Notes: a model not told the origin generated them from the sequence alone. DNA of 45,526 bases from Candidatus Bathyarchaeia archaeon (GCA_038852285.1 JAWCKG010000013.1:1-45526), one strand, 5' to 3'. Positions 31,881 through 40,130 are shown, counted from the first letter of the stretch. Translations and numbers: made by a program.

Positions 31881-33103
31881 ACAGGGTTAACGAATCCATG
31901 ATTCTCAGAGTATCCTTCATCTTCACAGGGTCCTTCATCCTGTACGCGGGGTTTCAAGACTGGATCAAGGGTGATCCGCAATCCCATCCCTGGATTCTAA
32001 TCCTCATCTTGGCCACTTACATCCTAGCGTTCGCCCTGTTCATTTTAGCATTGACGTCTGGTGAAGCCCTGTTCAAGTTTAAGCATATCCTACTGCCGGC
32101 GCTCATATTCATCGTCGCACTGAACTCTTATGTGACCGCCGAAATCTTCTACAAGGGCGTGTACCGAACCGACGCTATAGCCCTCACCCACTACGCAGCT
32201 TTAAGGTTTATGGAGTCAGGGGTTAACCCTTACACCCTGGATCTACAGGAAGCCCTAGTCAAGTTTCCCGTCGAACCCCAGTACATAACGTTCACGGAAA
32301 CCGGTGACCTAATCACCAACCTCAACTACCCCTCCCTCCACTTCCTCATATACGTTCCCTTCATCGCCCTTGGCCTTAAAGACATGCGATGGGTTACCGT
32401 CCTCTTCGAAGCCTTAACGTTCACCCTACTATATTGGAGGACGCCGAGGAAGTTGAGGCCCTTGGCGTTGCTTCCCATATTCGCCAGCGTAGATCTCGTC
32501 ATAGACTTTGTGGCGGGATGCGTCACCGACTATCTATGGGTGCTACCACTCACAGCCACCATACTCTTCATAGACAACCTACCCGTATCCGCCATCTCAT
32601 ACGGCCTCGCATGCGCCGTTAAACAGGAGCCCTGGCTCCTAGCCCCCTTCCTCCTCACTTGGACGTGGAAGGAGTCACCCGGTGATTGGAGGAGGAAGCT
32701 TCTCCGCACCGGCGCCTACGGGGGATTGGCCCTCGCCTCCTTTCTCGCGCCCAACTGGAGGTTCATGGTCGAAGACCCCGCCGCGTGGTGGAGCGGGGTT
32801 TCCAGCCCGGTGCTTGGAGGCCTCATCGTGTTGAGTCAAGGCCTCTCTATGCTTACCCAGATGGGTTATGTTCCCTTGGGTAAAGGCTTCTACCTCACCG
32901 TCACCCTGACCGTGTACGCTCTCCTCGCCGTGAACTACGCGGTTTACTACGACAAGTTAAAGTACACATTTTGGATATACCCGGCAGTGACCTTATGGCT
33001 TTCATATCGGGGGTTGCAAAGCTACTTCATTCACATGATTCCAGCGGTCGCGGCGGCCGCCGTATCCTGGTATCGCCGTCAAGGCGTCGAAGGAGGGGTT
33101 TAA
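31868..33103 (+). CDS. Polytopic membrane protein, GT87/GT-C-like glycosyltransferase
   Basis: This protein has 411 residues from ATG 31868, which overlaps the previous gene's stop by 13 bases and has GGAGGAGAAG just before it. There are about ten hydrophobic segments. Loop 1 reads YRTDAIALTHYAALRFMESG and VNPYT, followed by NLNYPSLHFLIYVPFIALG. The Asp and the YP-SLHF pattern resemble family GT87 mannosyltransferases using polyprenyl-phosphate sugars. Other features are FVAGCVTDYLWVLPLTATI and VKQEPWLLAPFLLTW. The donor and acceptor are unknown. Coupled translation with the PTPS-related gene suggests both act in one surface-glycan pathway. Confidence 0.68.
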   Translation: MDALNRVNESMILRVSFIFTGSFILYAGFQDWIKGDPQSHPWILILILATYILAFALFILALTSGEALFKFKHILLPALIFIVALNSYVTAEIFYKGVYRTDAIALTHYAALRFMESGVNPYTLDLQEALVKFPVEPQYITFTETGDLITNLNYPSLHFLIYVPFIALGLKDMRWVTVLFEALTFTLLYWRTPRKLRPLALLPIFASVDLVIDFVAGCVTDYLWVLPLTATILFIDNLPVSAISYGLACAVKQEPWLLAPFLLTWTWKESPGDWRRKLLRTGAYGGLALASFLAPNWRFMVEDPAAWWSGVSSPVLGGLIVLSQGLSMLTQMGYVPLGKGFYLTVTLTVYALLAVNYAVYYDKLKYTFWIYPAVTLWLSYRGLQSYFIHMIPAVAAAAVSWYRRQGVEGGV

Positions 33104-33814
33104 ATGACGGCTGCGCGTAGGTTAACGGCTCCCATATCTATTTTAGCGGTGATCCTCATCTCCTCGGCGGCATTTCAAGCTTACTACGGAGTTGAGGAGA
33201 GGCTTCCCATTCTGTTAAACACGAAGTTTAAGCTTTTCACCAAGGATCCCTACACAGACGGGTTAAAACCCTATTTATGGGAGGTAGTGTACTTTAAGGG
33301 GCCTAACGACACTGTGTTTACTCGCCCTGACGTGGTGGATGGTGTGGCCTGCCTTGGATTACATGTTTATCAGGATGGAGTCAACGACACCTATGATTGG
33401 GCGACGATTCATGTGAAACAGGAGTTGAAAGGCTCAGCGGTGGAGAGGATGCTCCAAGGCAGGCTCCACGTCTGGGTCTACCCGACCTTCCAATATAAAT
33501 ATTATGAGGAGACCGGTGATCCTCGAAACGTCTTCGGCTTGGAGATCAACGATGGTCGTCATATTCTTTGGTACGTGTTCTCTGACGTGAATCAAGGGGT
33601 TTACCAGGTTAAGAATCACAGGATCGTCGTGGTTGAAACTCCTTTGAATCAATGGTCTCATAGGGAGATCGATGTGGGCGCCGAGTACCGTAAAGCAGGC
33701 TGGGGGGCTCCGGAAGACCTGTACGTCATCCTAATCTTAGGGGCTACGAAACACGACCCCGGGTGGAGGGCAGGGTATTTTAAGGAGATCTTGGTAACCG
33801 AGGGTGGAGTATAG
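33104..33814 (+). CDS. Signal-anchored extracellular beta-domain protein
   Basis: This 236-residue protein starts at an ATG placed directly after the stop of the previous gene. An N-terminal hydrophobic helix (ISILAVILISSAAFQAYYG) acts as signal or anchor; the rest is extracellular and beta-rich, such as LQGRLHVWVYPTFQYKYYEE and LEINDGRHILWYVFSD. Aromatic-rich strands resemble jelly-roll or carbohydrate-binding folds, but no named family is recognised. Sequons (NDT twice) occur. There is no C-terminal membrane helix. It sits between two polytopic proteins in the surface operon, so it may bind or modify the glycan product; that is inference from position only. Confidence 0.6.
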   Translation: MTAARRLTAPISILAVILISSAAFQAYYGVEERLPILLNTKFKLFTKDPYTDGLKPYLWEVVYFKGPNDTVFTRPDVVDGVACLGLHVYQDGVNDTYDWATIHVKQELKGSAVERMLQGRLHVWVYPTFQYKYYEETGDPRNVFGLEINDGRHILWYVFSDVNQGVYQVKNHRIVVVETPLNQWSHREIDVGAEYRKAGWGAPEDLYVILILGATKHDPGWRAGYFKEILVTEGGV

Positions 33815-33825
33815 GTGAGTGAGCA

Positions 33826-34371
33826 TTGAGCCGTAGGGTTTACGGTTATCTATTTACAACGTTATCAGCCATCTTTGGGTTGATGGCTGTCGCCTCCCTG
33901 CTGATCGGAGCCATCGAAGCCGCACCACCCTACGTGGTTGGGGAGAACCTCATCCTCGTTGAGATTCAGCTGCTGCCAGGGGTCTACGTTAAACCCATGA
34001 CCCTCTTCACATACACCTTTTTCCTCGCCTTCGCCTTTGGCCTCTACACGCCCAACACGTTGAGGAGGGCGAGAAGCCTCAGCCCAGAAGCTCGGCGTGG
34101 CTTATACGTTTTCGCATGGTTTCTCGCCATGGCCAGTGGGTTTGAAATCCTCTACCATGTGGTTGTATGGTCCGCCGCCCTCGCCTATCAGGGGCTGCAA
34201 AACCCAGACATCATCGTCAACCCTTGGCCCCAATACAGGCTTCCCATCAACGTGGTTTTCTCAGCCAAACTGGTGGTGATGATGTTCTTCGCCTCAATAT
34301 TCGTCATCGACTACTTGAAAAGGTTGGAGGGTAAATCGAAGGCTGGAAACCAGGTTGAGGAGAAAGGCTAG
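33826..34371 (+). CDS. Small membrane protein with about four helices
   Basis: This 181-residue protein has four hydrophobic segments: LSAIFGLMAVASLLIGAIEA, MTLFTYTFFLAFAFGLYT, FAWFLAMASGFEILYHVVVW and VVFSAKLVVMMFFASIFVI. A charged tail ends KAGNQVEEKG. I recognise no family motif. The start is TTG 33826, with GGTGAGTGAGCA before it, 11 bases after the previous stop. It ends the plus-strand surface operon; its last four bases overlap the end of the convergent archaeosortase gene. A role in the same surface pathway is inferred from position. Confidence 0.6.
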   Translation: MSRRVYGYLFTTLSAIFGLMAVASLLIGAIEAAPPYVVGENLILVEIQLLPGVYVKPMTLFTYTFFLAFAFGLYTPNTLRRARSLSPEARRGLYVFAWFLAMASGFEILYHVVVWSAALAYQGLQNPDIIVNPWPQYRLPINVVFSAKLVVMMFFASIFVIDYLKRLEGKSKAGNQVEEKG

Positions 34372-35390
34372 TTTAACGCAGCCTCCGCTGGTCTTAACGC
34401 CTTTAAGGCCCGGCTTGCGAAGGCTTTTTCAACGGTAAGTGTCGAGACTAAGTAGATGACGATCCAGACGACGAATAACACCTCTCCGACGGTTTCATGG
34501 AACACCCTGAGGTCGATGTTAGAATAAACCACGGCTAAGGTGATGAGGAATATTCGGATCACGTTGACCATGAATGTTCCAGCGGCCCCCACCACTACGT
34601 ATATGAGTTTACGTTTCCGGGGGGCCTCCAATTTAACCATCAGGATCACCACTACCAGGCTGTAGATCAGCATGCTGAGGACCCCGGCGCAGGGCCAGTT
34701 AATCTCCAACACCACCATCCCCTTCAACCCATTTAAGAACAGGCGGTTTCTCTCTACGTAGACCCACGGTGGCTCAACAGCCTTTAAAGGATCCTCCACC
34801 ACGGAGACCCCTGAGACCCAGAGTAGAGAAACCACGGCTTTAACGATGAAAGGGACCACCCCAGCTAGTGCGCCGAGGGATTCATAGGGGAACAGCGCGT
34901 CTAGAAGCAGGATGATGGATGAGCCAACGCAGTATATGATGGGGGTGACCGTCTTCTTCACCGCGCTTCGGCCGTGCAACGCCGCGACGCAAGCCGCTAT
35001 GTATGCGGCGAAGGCTACGTATTCCCAAAGCCAGGTCCAGCTTAACAAACCCTCCTTCGAGATTCCTAAACCCTTTCCTAGGTTAGAGATGGCTTCCTGT
35101 AGGTGGAGAAGGTACACGGCTCCGTAGTAGAGGGATAAACCCGCCAACGCAGTGAACCATAAGAGCATCCTACGTTTAGAGAGATGTCTGAGCTTCAACT
35201 CCTCTCTGGAATCGTACCATTCGATGAGTAAGAAGAGAATGGTGAAGAGTAATCCGCCTCGTCCCTCGTTCCATCCCAGGATAAATGATTGCTCATCAAT
35301 GAGCAATAAGGCTAGAATGGGTGAGAGGGATATAAGCAACACCAGCTCGTCTCTTCGCCTGCTGAGTATTCCCTTTAACGTGAGGGGCAT
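34368..35390 (-). CDS. Archaeosortase/exosortase family transpeptidase
   Basis: This 340-residue polytopic protein has the exosortase catalytic layout. Cys234 is in NWPCAGVLSML at the start of a membrane helix, Arg279 in NVIRIFLITLAVVYS, and His298 in RVFHETVGEVLFVVW. Exosortases and archaeosortases cleave the C-terminal sorting signal of surface proteins and attach the protein to a lipid or sugar carrier; the Cys-Arg-His trio is the recognised active site. Hydrophobic segments run across the whole protein. The ATG start lies at 35390. It is convergent with, and touches, the five-gene surface operon containing GT-C-like enzymes, so substrates probably include those or unlinked surface proteins. 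Subfamily not assignable from sequence alone. Confidence 0.8.
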   Translation of the reverse strand: MPLTLKGILSRRRDELVLLISLSPILALLLIDEQSFILGWNEGRGGLLFTILFLLIEWYDSREELKLRHLSKRRMLLWFTALAGLSLYYGAVYLLHLQEAISNLGKGLGISKEGLLSWTWLWEYVAFAAYIAACVAALHGRSAVKKTVTPIIYCVGSSIILLLDALFPYESLGALAGVVPFIVKAVVSLLWVSGVSVVEDPLKAVEPPWVYVERNRLFLNGLKGMVVLEINWPCAGVLSMLIYSLVVVILMVKLEAPRKRKLIYVVVGAAGTFMVNVIRIFLITLAVVYSNIDLRVFHETVGEVLFVVWIVIYLVSTLTVEKAFASRALKALRPAEAALN

Positions 35391-35506
35391 CGTTAAACAG
35401 CCTTTCCTAGAGAAATGGACCGAGATATGATTTAAGGTTTAACCGTTGGCTTTAACTCTTTTCATGGGTAGGTATTTTTATCATCGGTGTGATTTCATTT
35501 AACTGG

Positions 35507-37030
35507 TTAATCATCTGGGTTTTCGGGTTTATGGTGCATGGTCTCAAGGTTAGGGTGGATGGGAGTGGGGTGGCCTCGGAGTTGAGGTGTTTCATTTAAA
35601 TGGAAGAATAGCCTCGTCTCCCCCATGGTTTTAACCTTTAACTCCTTCACCTCCACTACGACTGGAAAGTTGTTTACCACGTCTCCTACGACAAGACAAT
35701 GTCTAGGTGGCAGGGCCTTCACCATCCTTTTCACGCTTTCTCCATCTATTTTCGTCGATTTAGAAACTGTCTCCACATCCCTTTCGTTTAGGAAGTTGAA
35801 TATGAACAGGTTGTCAGCTTGACGGTATATGTTTTCTCGGATCGTGTCAGGTTGATTTGTAATGAACGTCGTGAAAAGGCCGAGGTGTCTCATCCTAGTT
35901 ACGACGTCATCCCAGTATGTTTCCCTTAAATATAAGTGGGCTTCTTCAGCGAACAGAAACACCGCTGGAAGCCGCTTGTTGTACAGTAAGTCCTTCAGCT
36001 TGCTGAGGATCAGCTCGACGATGATCCTACGGTTCACAGAGTTTTGATCCTTCAGATCGACGACGATGGCTCCCCCCTCTCTCAGGGAATGGGACAGTTG
36101 GACGATGTCTAAACCGTCTTTATCGTCGAAAATCCTGGAGTTGATGAGGGTTGCGCATCGGGACTCCAAGGCTTCCCGGATGGTTTCATGACAACGCCAA
36201 GATTTCACCGCTTCGCCTAAGGATTCAAGGCTTAGCTTTCCATCCTGTTTGAGTCGTTGCCATATTTGGATGAAGGTTCTTATCGAGTTCCATGGGAGGT
36301 CTAGGGCGTATGCGAGAACGTTTAGGATCGAGTCCAGACTGAGAGAAGCTAGTTGAAACCTAAAGTTTACCCCAGGCTTCAACACTTTGATTCGGCTGTG
36401 ATAACGGTTCCTAGAGCCGTCGAGGTTCATGCCTAGATTAACGTATTCGCCGTTGATATCCAACACCATGCACGGCGCTCCATGGTCCAGTAAACCCAAC
36501 AGTAACGCCTTGGAGAGGTGGGATTTACCGGTGCCCTTCCTACCAGTGATGATGTTTAACTTTCCATCCAAGTTTCTCACGTCCACGTATAGGTTGGAGT
36601 CGCAGGCCACTCCCAGTTTGAGGCTCATACCGGACTCCCCCGAGCCCATCAACCGTTGCAATGGGAGCCTATCCACCTTGGAACTCGTTCGGGATGGTAA
36701 GAAGGACCCCCAGGGATTGTACTCGAGGCTTAGACTCGACCCAACCCCCCTAACCTTACATAATAGAAGCTTAGCGTCCTTGACGAAGGCGATTTGATCC
36801 GAAACTCCCATCGGGTCAACGTCGCTTCCCTCCAAGACTCCGCCAAGGATCTCGCCGCGGAGCAGGTCTTCGAAAACGCCTTGGACATTGGCGTACTGTA
36901 CATCGAAGACTTGTACGATGAGCTGTCTTCCCCCTCTGTCGGTGATGGTGAGGTATTCGCCGACGTTAACCTCCTCGCCGGGCATAGCGATTAGCCTGAC
37001 GTTGTCTCCTTCCTTAGTATAGATCTTCAT
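35507..37030 (-). CDS. herA: HerA-family bipolar DNA helicase/translocase
   Basis: This 507-residue ATPase has a beta-barrel N-terminal domain (HAS domain, residues about 1-110) and a RecA/FtsK-like core. It has Walker A TGRKGTGKSHLSKALL (residues 162-177), MVLDINGEYVNLG, a Walker B region VFLFAEEAHLYLRE, and the late RQADNLFIFNFLNERD and HCLVVGDVV. HerA forms a hexamer that moves DNA to NurA nuclease during end resection in homologous recombination. It is the last gene of the operon, 30 bases after nurA. The protein ends with a non-conserved tail. No Mre11 or Rad50 gene is nearby. Confidence 0.88.
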   Translation of the reverse strand: MKIYTKEGDNVRLIAMPGEEVNVGEYLTITDRGGRQLIVQVFDVQYANVQGVFEDLLRGEILGGVLEGSDVDPMGVSDQIAFVKDAKLLLCKVRGVGSSLSLEYNPWGSFLPSRTSSKVDRLPLQRLMGSGESGMSLKLGVACDSNLYVDVRNLDGKLNIITGRKGTGKSHLSKALLLGLLDHGAPCMVLDINGEYVNLGMNLDGSRNRYHSRIKVLKPGVNFRFQLASLSLDSILNVLAYALDLPWNSIRTFIQIWQRLKQDGKLSLESLGEAVKSWRCHETIREALESRCATLINSRIFDDKDGLDIVQLSHSLREGGAIVVDLKDQNSVNRRIIVELILSKLKDLLYNKRLPAVFLFAEEAHLYLRETYWDDVVTRMRHLGLFTTFITNQPDTIRENIYRQADNLFIFNFLNERDVETVSKSTKIDGESVKRMVKALPPRHCLVVGDVVNNFPVVVEVKELKVKTMGETRLFFHLNETPQLRGHPTPIHPNLETMHHKPENPDD

Positions 37031-37060
37031 TTAACTCGGCCTCTCTCAGTTGGATAGGGG

Positions 37061-38122
37061 TCATGTGAACGGTCCAAAGAGAATCTTTCTGACCTCAAAC
37101 TCCTCCTTCACCTCCACGCTGAACTTAACGGTCACATAGCTTCTCATTCCCAGAATTTCGTTAAGCGTGAAGGATGAGAGGATATGGGCCAGCCTTAGGG
37201 TTTCAGGGTATCCGTGGTCATGAAGGTCGTTGCCGGCGAGGAGCTCGATGGCTCTCAAGTCATCTTCTACGCTTCCCCGGGAGCTTATGTCCAATCTGAA
37301 CGTTAAGCCGTCGTTGGTCATCTTAGCCACGTAGACCCGGCCTAGAAGATGGATGGGATGTGTTGGAAACCTTTTCCGCATGAAATCGTCTAAGCATACG
37401 GCGGAGGCTTCGTCCTCCCCGCGGATCAGCTGGGTAATCTTACCTCCATCGGCTAGAACCTGAGTATCCTTAGAAACACCAATCACCGTGTTCCGGTTGG
37501 CCGCCGCGGTTTGGAGAATCTCCTTTAAACTCCTCGCAGGGTTATCGGGTGTCCCCGCCGTCAGTGAACCGTCGAAAAGGATGAGGGAATCTTCGAACAC
37601 CTCGACCACCGCCCTCTGCAGAGTCCTTTCCAAACGGTTCCTCATGATGGATATGGCCCTTGCGTTGTATGAGGGTTCCCCTCCATTCCAAGGCTCATCC
37701 TCCGACGCAGAGTCATCCACTTCCAAAAGGGTGATGAGGGGCCCATAACGGTAGAACCGGTATTTACCAGCGCTCTTCCATACCAAGCATCCTCTGAAAG
37801 CCGTTAATACGCCGCCTTCCACAGGACCTAGTCTAGCGGTGGAAACGTCTACAGCCGCCACTTTAACGGGCTTTGAGAAAGGATTGATCCTTAATCTGCG
37901 AAGCGCCATGTCCTCCGCGAGACGTATTGTGCTCCCAAGGTTTAACTCACCGCTGTGGTTGAAGGTTCGCCAGTCGTTTTTAAAGGTCTCTGAAGGGGGG
38001 TTGATGCTTTGAATCCTTTTGAGGCTTCCTTGAAGATGTGCTCTCTCAATTTCGAGTCTCTGGGACAGTAAACTACTTATTTCACTTTCATCAAATATGT
38101 TTTGGGTGCGGTGGTCTTCCAT
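37061..38122 (-). CDS. nurA: NurA-domain nuclease
   Basis: This protein has 353 residues from ATG 38122, chosen because GGGGTGA is seven bases upstream; a longer start at 38158 lies inside an inverted repeat. The NurA core has VKVAAVDVSTARLGPVEG near residues 85-102 (counted from 38122). The usual motif is VDGS; here Gly is Val, but the catalytic Asp is kept. A second core block is SLILFDGSLTAG, and ARSLKEILQTAAANRNTVIGVSKD follows. NurA is a manganese-dependent 5'-3' nuclease partnering HerA. The herA gene follows directly. Unusually, three small winged-helix genes lie upstream in the same operon. Confidence 0.85.
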   Translation of the reverse strand: MEDHRTQNIFDESEISSLLSQRLEIERAHLQGSLKRIQSINPPSETFKNDWRTFNHSGELNLGSTIRLAEDMALRRLRINPFSKPVKVAAVDVSTARLGPVEGGVLTAFRGCLVWKSAGKYRFYRYGPLITLLEVDDSASEDEPWNGGEPSYNARAISIMRNRLERTLQRAVVEVFEDSLILFDGSLTAGTPDNPARSLKEILQTAAANRNTVIGVSKDTQVLADGGKITQLIRGEDEASAVCLDDFMRKRFPTHPIHLLGRVYVAKMTNDGLTFRLDISSRGSVEDDLRAIELLAGNDLHDHGYPETLRLAHILSSFTLNEILGMRSYVTVKFSVEVKEEFEVRKILFGPFT

Positions 38123-38141
38123 TTTTACGTCACCCCTAAGT

Positions 38142-38158
38142 GTGGGATTTTCTCCCAC
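38142..38158. promoter_or_regulatory. Inverted repeat in the nurA leader
   Basis: GTGGGA-TTTTC-TCCCAC is a perfect six-base palindrome with a five-base loop, ending 20 bases before the nurA ATG. As RNA it would form a hairpin just upstream of the ribosome-binding site; as DNA it could be an operator. No TATA box is obvious close to it. Confidence 0.35.
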
Positions 38159-38194
38159 AACCGCCGCACCTTTCGGATGGCGGTAACGCGGGCC

Positions 38195-38710
38195 TCACCC
38201 CTCCTTTAAGCCGGCTTGTGGACTTTTAACCCCCTTTAAGACGTCTTCCATCCACTTCACCCCTTTCACCGTCGCTTTGTATTCTCCCTTGGATACCCTT
38301 TCCACTAGGTTTGTCTTCACCATGTAAGCGAGGGTGTTTCGAATGGTTTTAGGCGCCTTGTCAGAGTGTTGGATGATTTCATCCATGGTTAATGTTTCCT
38401 TTTCTCTTAATCCCATTTTGCCGGCGATGTGGGAGGCCAGGAGCATTGCTCCGATGAGTTGGTCTGTGGAATCGGGTTGCCGGAGGAAGATGAAGCCTCC
38501 ATCCTCTGTGATTTTAATGTATCCTGTTAGGGTTTCGATTAAAGCCGAGAGGTCGGGTGTGTAAAGGAGCTTTGAAGCGTAGTGGAAGGCTGGGTAGGCT
38601 TTTGCGAGGAAGTTGAGGATGAACTTGACAGCGTCTTCCACCGGGCCCTCGAAGGTTTGGGTGAGGCCTTTCGCCTCTACTGTGAGCTTTATCTTTTTCT
38701 CCTCCTCCAT
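38195..38710 (-). CDS. Winged-helix paralogue 3 of the NurA-HerA operon
   Basis: This 171-residue protein belongs to a set of three tandem paralogues. Its N-terminal half is an alpha/beta domain: strand KIKLTVEAKGLTQTF, then EGPVEDAVKFILNFLAKAYP. A strand KITEDGGFIFL leads into DQLIGAMLLASHIAGKMG, followed by a winged helix (MDEIIQHSDKAPKTIRNTLAYM) with wing VERVSKGEYKATVKG. It looks like a DNA-binding regulator with a ligand or dimer domain. GAGGTGA is seven bases before the ATG. It is third in order, with nurA 72 bases on. I recognise no named family. Confidence 0.72.
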   Translation of the reverse strand: MEEEKKIKLTVEAKGLTQTFEGPVEDAVKFILNFLAKAYPAFHYASKLLYTPDLSALIETLTGYIKITEDGGFIFLRQPDSTDQLIGAMLLASHIAGKMGLREKETLTMDEIIQHSDKAPKTIRNTLAYMVKTNLVERVSKGEYKATVKGVKWMEDVLKGVKSPQAGLKEG

Positions 38711-38717
38711 CGTTGTT

Positions 38718-39233
38718 TCACCTCTTCTTTACTTGGGCCACCACTTCGTCTAGGAATCGTTGAACGCCATAGGTGGTGGCTCTGTATTCTCCTTTGCCAA
38801 CTCTTTCAGCTAAGCCTTCGGCGCACATCTCGGACAGCCTACCCGCCACGGTTCCAGCCGTCTTCTTGGTGGCTGAGATGATGTCGTTGATGAATAGGGT
38901 GTCTCGGTCCATTCTACCTAGGTAGAATCCGAACCTCGCCTTCGCTAGATGTAGGATTATGAGGTCTCTGTCCGAGAGCTTTGAGGTATCGGACGTGATG
39001 ACGACTCCCTCCGGCGTGGCGGTGAACACGCCTTCGCAGCTGGATAGGAATCTTTCAACGTCCAGGTCTAAGGAGACTTTGGATATCAGGTCGATTTTAG
39101 GATATATGGAGGACACGAATTTTATCACCTCCCGGACGACGTAGTCCACGTCGCCCATAATCCTCTTCTCCATTCCCCGGCATCGAACCGTTACCTCCAG
39201 CCTTCCTTCAACCGCTTCATCGTCACCTTCCAA
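38718..39233 (-). CDS. Winged-helix paralogue 2 of the NurA-HerA operon
   Basis: This 171-residue protein has the same plan as its neighbours. The N-terminal strand-helix is RLEVTVRCRGMEKRIM with VDYVVREVIKFVSSIYP. The middle strand ATPEGVVITSDTSKL leads to DRDLIILHLAKARFGFYLG, and a winged helix follows: INDIISATKKTAGTVAGRLSEM, then AERVGKGEYRATTYG. The phrase VxKGEY[KR]AT is shared with paralogue 3. It begins with TTG immediately after the stop of paralogue 1 and ends eight bases before paralogue 3, so translation is coupled. No family name or partner is recognised; DNA binding is inferred from the fold. Confidence 0.72.
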   Translation of the reverse strand: MEGDDEAVEGRLEVTVRCRGMEKRIMGDVDYVVREVIKFVSSIYPKIDLISKVSLDLDVERFLSSCEGVFTATPEGVVITSDTSKLSDRDLIILHLAKARFGFYLGRMDRDTLFINDIISATKKTAGTVAGRLSEMCAEGLAERVGKGEYRATTYGVQRFLDEVVAQVKKR

Positions 39234-39692
39234 TCAGCCTACACCCTTCAACTTCCTTACCAGGTCCTCAACCCATCTTTTCCCAGCGGCCGTCAGCTTA
39301 TAGGCGTCGCCCTCCTTGTAGGCGAAGCCCTCTCGTTTCAGTTCGCTGATCCTGCTGGCGAAGCCCGCGGAGAGGAACCCGCTGAGGCTTAGGTATCTTC
39401 CTAGGTCCCTGGGCCTCAGACCCCGACTGGACGTGTAGAGAAGTAAACCCACAGCCTCCCTGTCGGTGATTCGGTCTCGAGGCACCGTAATGACGGGGCC
39501 GTCGGCGGTGTTTTCCACAAGGCCTTTTAAGGATTCTTCGATTTCGGTTTCGCTGAGCTGTCTGGATACGACGTCGTCTATGACATCTAACCACTCGGGG
39601 AAGTTTTGTAGGCTGGCGACGATTTCGTCGAAGGATTCCCCCTCTATTTCCACGTTTCCATATGGCCTGTGCAGTGTTAGCTTCACCTTCAT
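39234..39692 (-). CDS. Winged-helix paralogue 1, first gene of the NurA-HerA operon
   Basis: This 152-residue protein is the shortest of the three paralogues. It has KLTLHRPYGNVEIEGESFDEI, then TADGPVITVPRDRITDREAVG, and a C-terminal winged helix (LRPRDLGRYLSLSGFLSAGFASRISELKREG) with wing EGDAYKLTAAG. The ATG lies only about ten bases after the predicted transcription start from a TATA box at 39725-39733, so the mRNA is nearly leaderless. A TATACG palindrome array lies just upstream of that box and could be its own binding site, which would make the protein an autoregulator; that is inference. Confidence 0.72.
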   Translation of the reverse strand: MKVKLTLHRPYGNVEIEGESFDEIVASLQNFPEWLDVIDDVVSRQLSETEIEESLKGLVENTADGPVITVPRDRITDREAVGLLLYTSSRGLRPRDLGRYLSLSGFLSAGFASRISELKREGFAYKEGDAYKLTAAGKRWVEDLVRKLKGVG

Positions 39693-39724
39693 GGTTATGC
39701 TCGTTGTATGTTGTGTAGGAATTA

Positions 39725-39733
39725 ATACTTAAA
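39725..39733 (-). promoter_or_regulatory. TATA box of the winged-helix/nurA/herA operon
   Basis: The minus strand reads TTTAAGTAT, with its centre about 37 bases before the ATG at 39692. It predicts a transcription start near 39702. Confidence 0.5.
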
Positions 39734-39738
39734 TCTTT

Positions 39739-39764
39739 CGTATAAAGTATACGTAACGTGTATA
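39739..39764. promoter_or_regulatory. Palindromic operator array upstream of the winged-helix/nurA/herA promoter
   Basis: CGTATA-aag-TATACG (39739-39753) is a perfect six-base inverted repeat. TATACG-taa-CGTGTATA (39748-39764) is an overlapping second one sharing the middle half-site. The array lies just upstream of the TATA box on the operon side, a place suited to a regulator touching TBP/TFB. The palindrome form fits a dimeric winged-helix protein. Confidence 0.5.
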
Positions 39765-40121
39765 ATTAACTTATTTTCAAAAAGAGGCCTCAGAACCAAT
39801 TTCAGGCTCATGTCCTCGTTGCCTTAAGGAGCTATTCAAACTCTACAGAGGATCCTCGCCAAAAAGCTCCGCGGCTGCGATTGAATCTGAGGGGCGTAGG
39901 CTGGGTTAGGCCACTCCGATTAACGGGAAGATGAAGTGCGATTTGGATGCGAGGCAATCTTTTAACACACACTTCGACCCTCTAAAACAAGTTTAGGGAG
40001 TGCGTGACGGCCATTAACCGCCTTCAGCGTTATGAAGTAAAGTTCTCCAGAGTTTGGTGAAATCGTAATTAACCATCTCCAGCCCAATCAAATCGGTGTT
40101 CCTGCTGTTTTAAACGTAAAG

Positions 40122-40130
40122 TTTATATTT
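40122..40130 (+). promoter_or_regulatory. TATA box of the thermosome gene
   Basis: TTTATATTT follows AACGTAAAG. It is about 50 bases before the TTG at 40176, giving a leader of roughly 25 bases that contains the ribosome-binding site GGAGGGAG. Confidence 0.6.
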
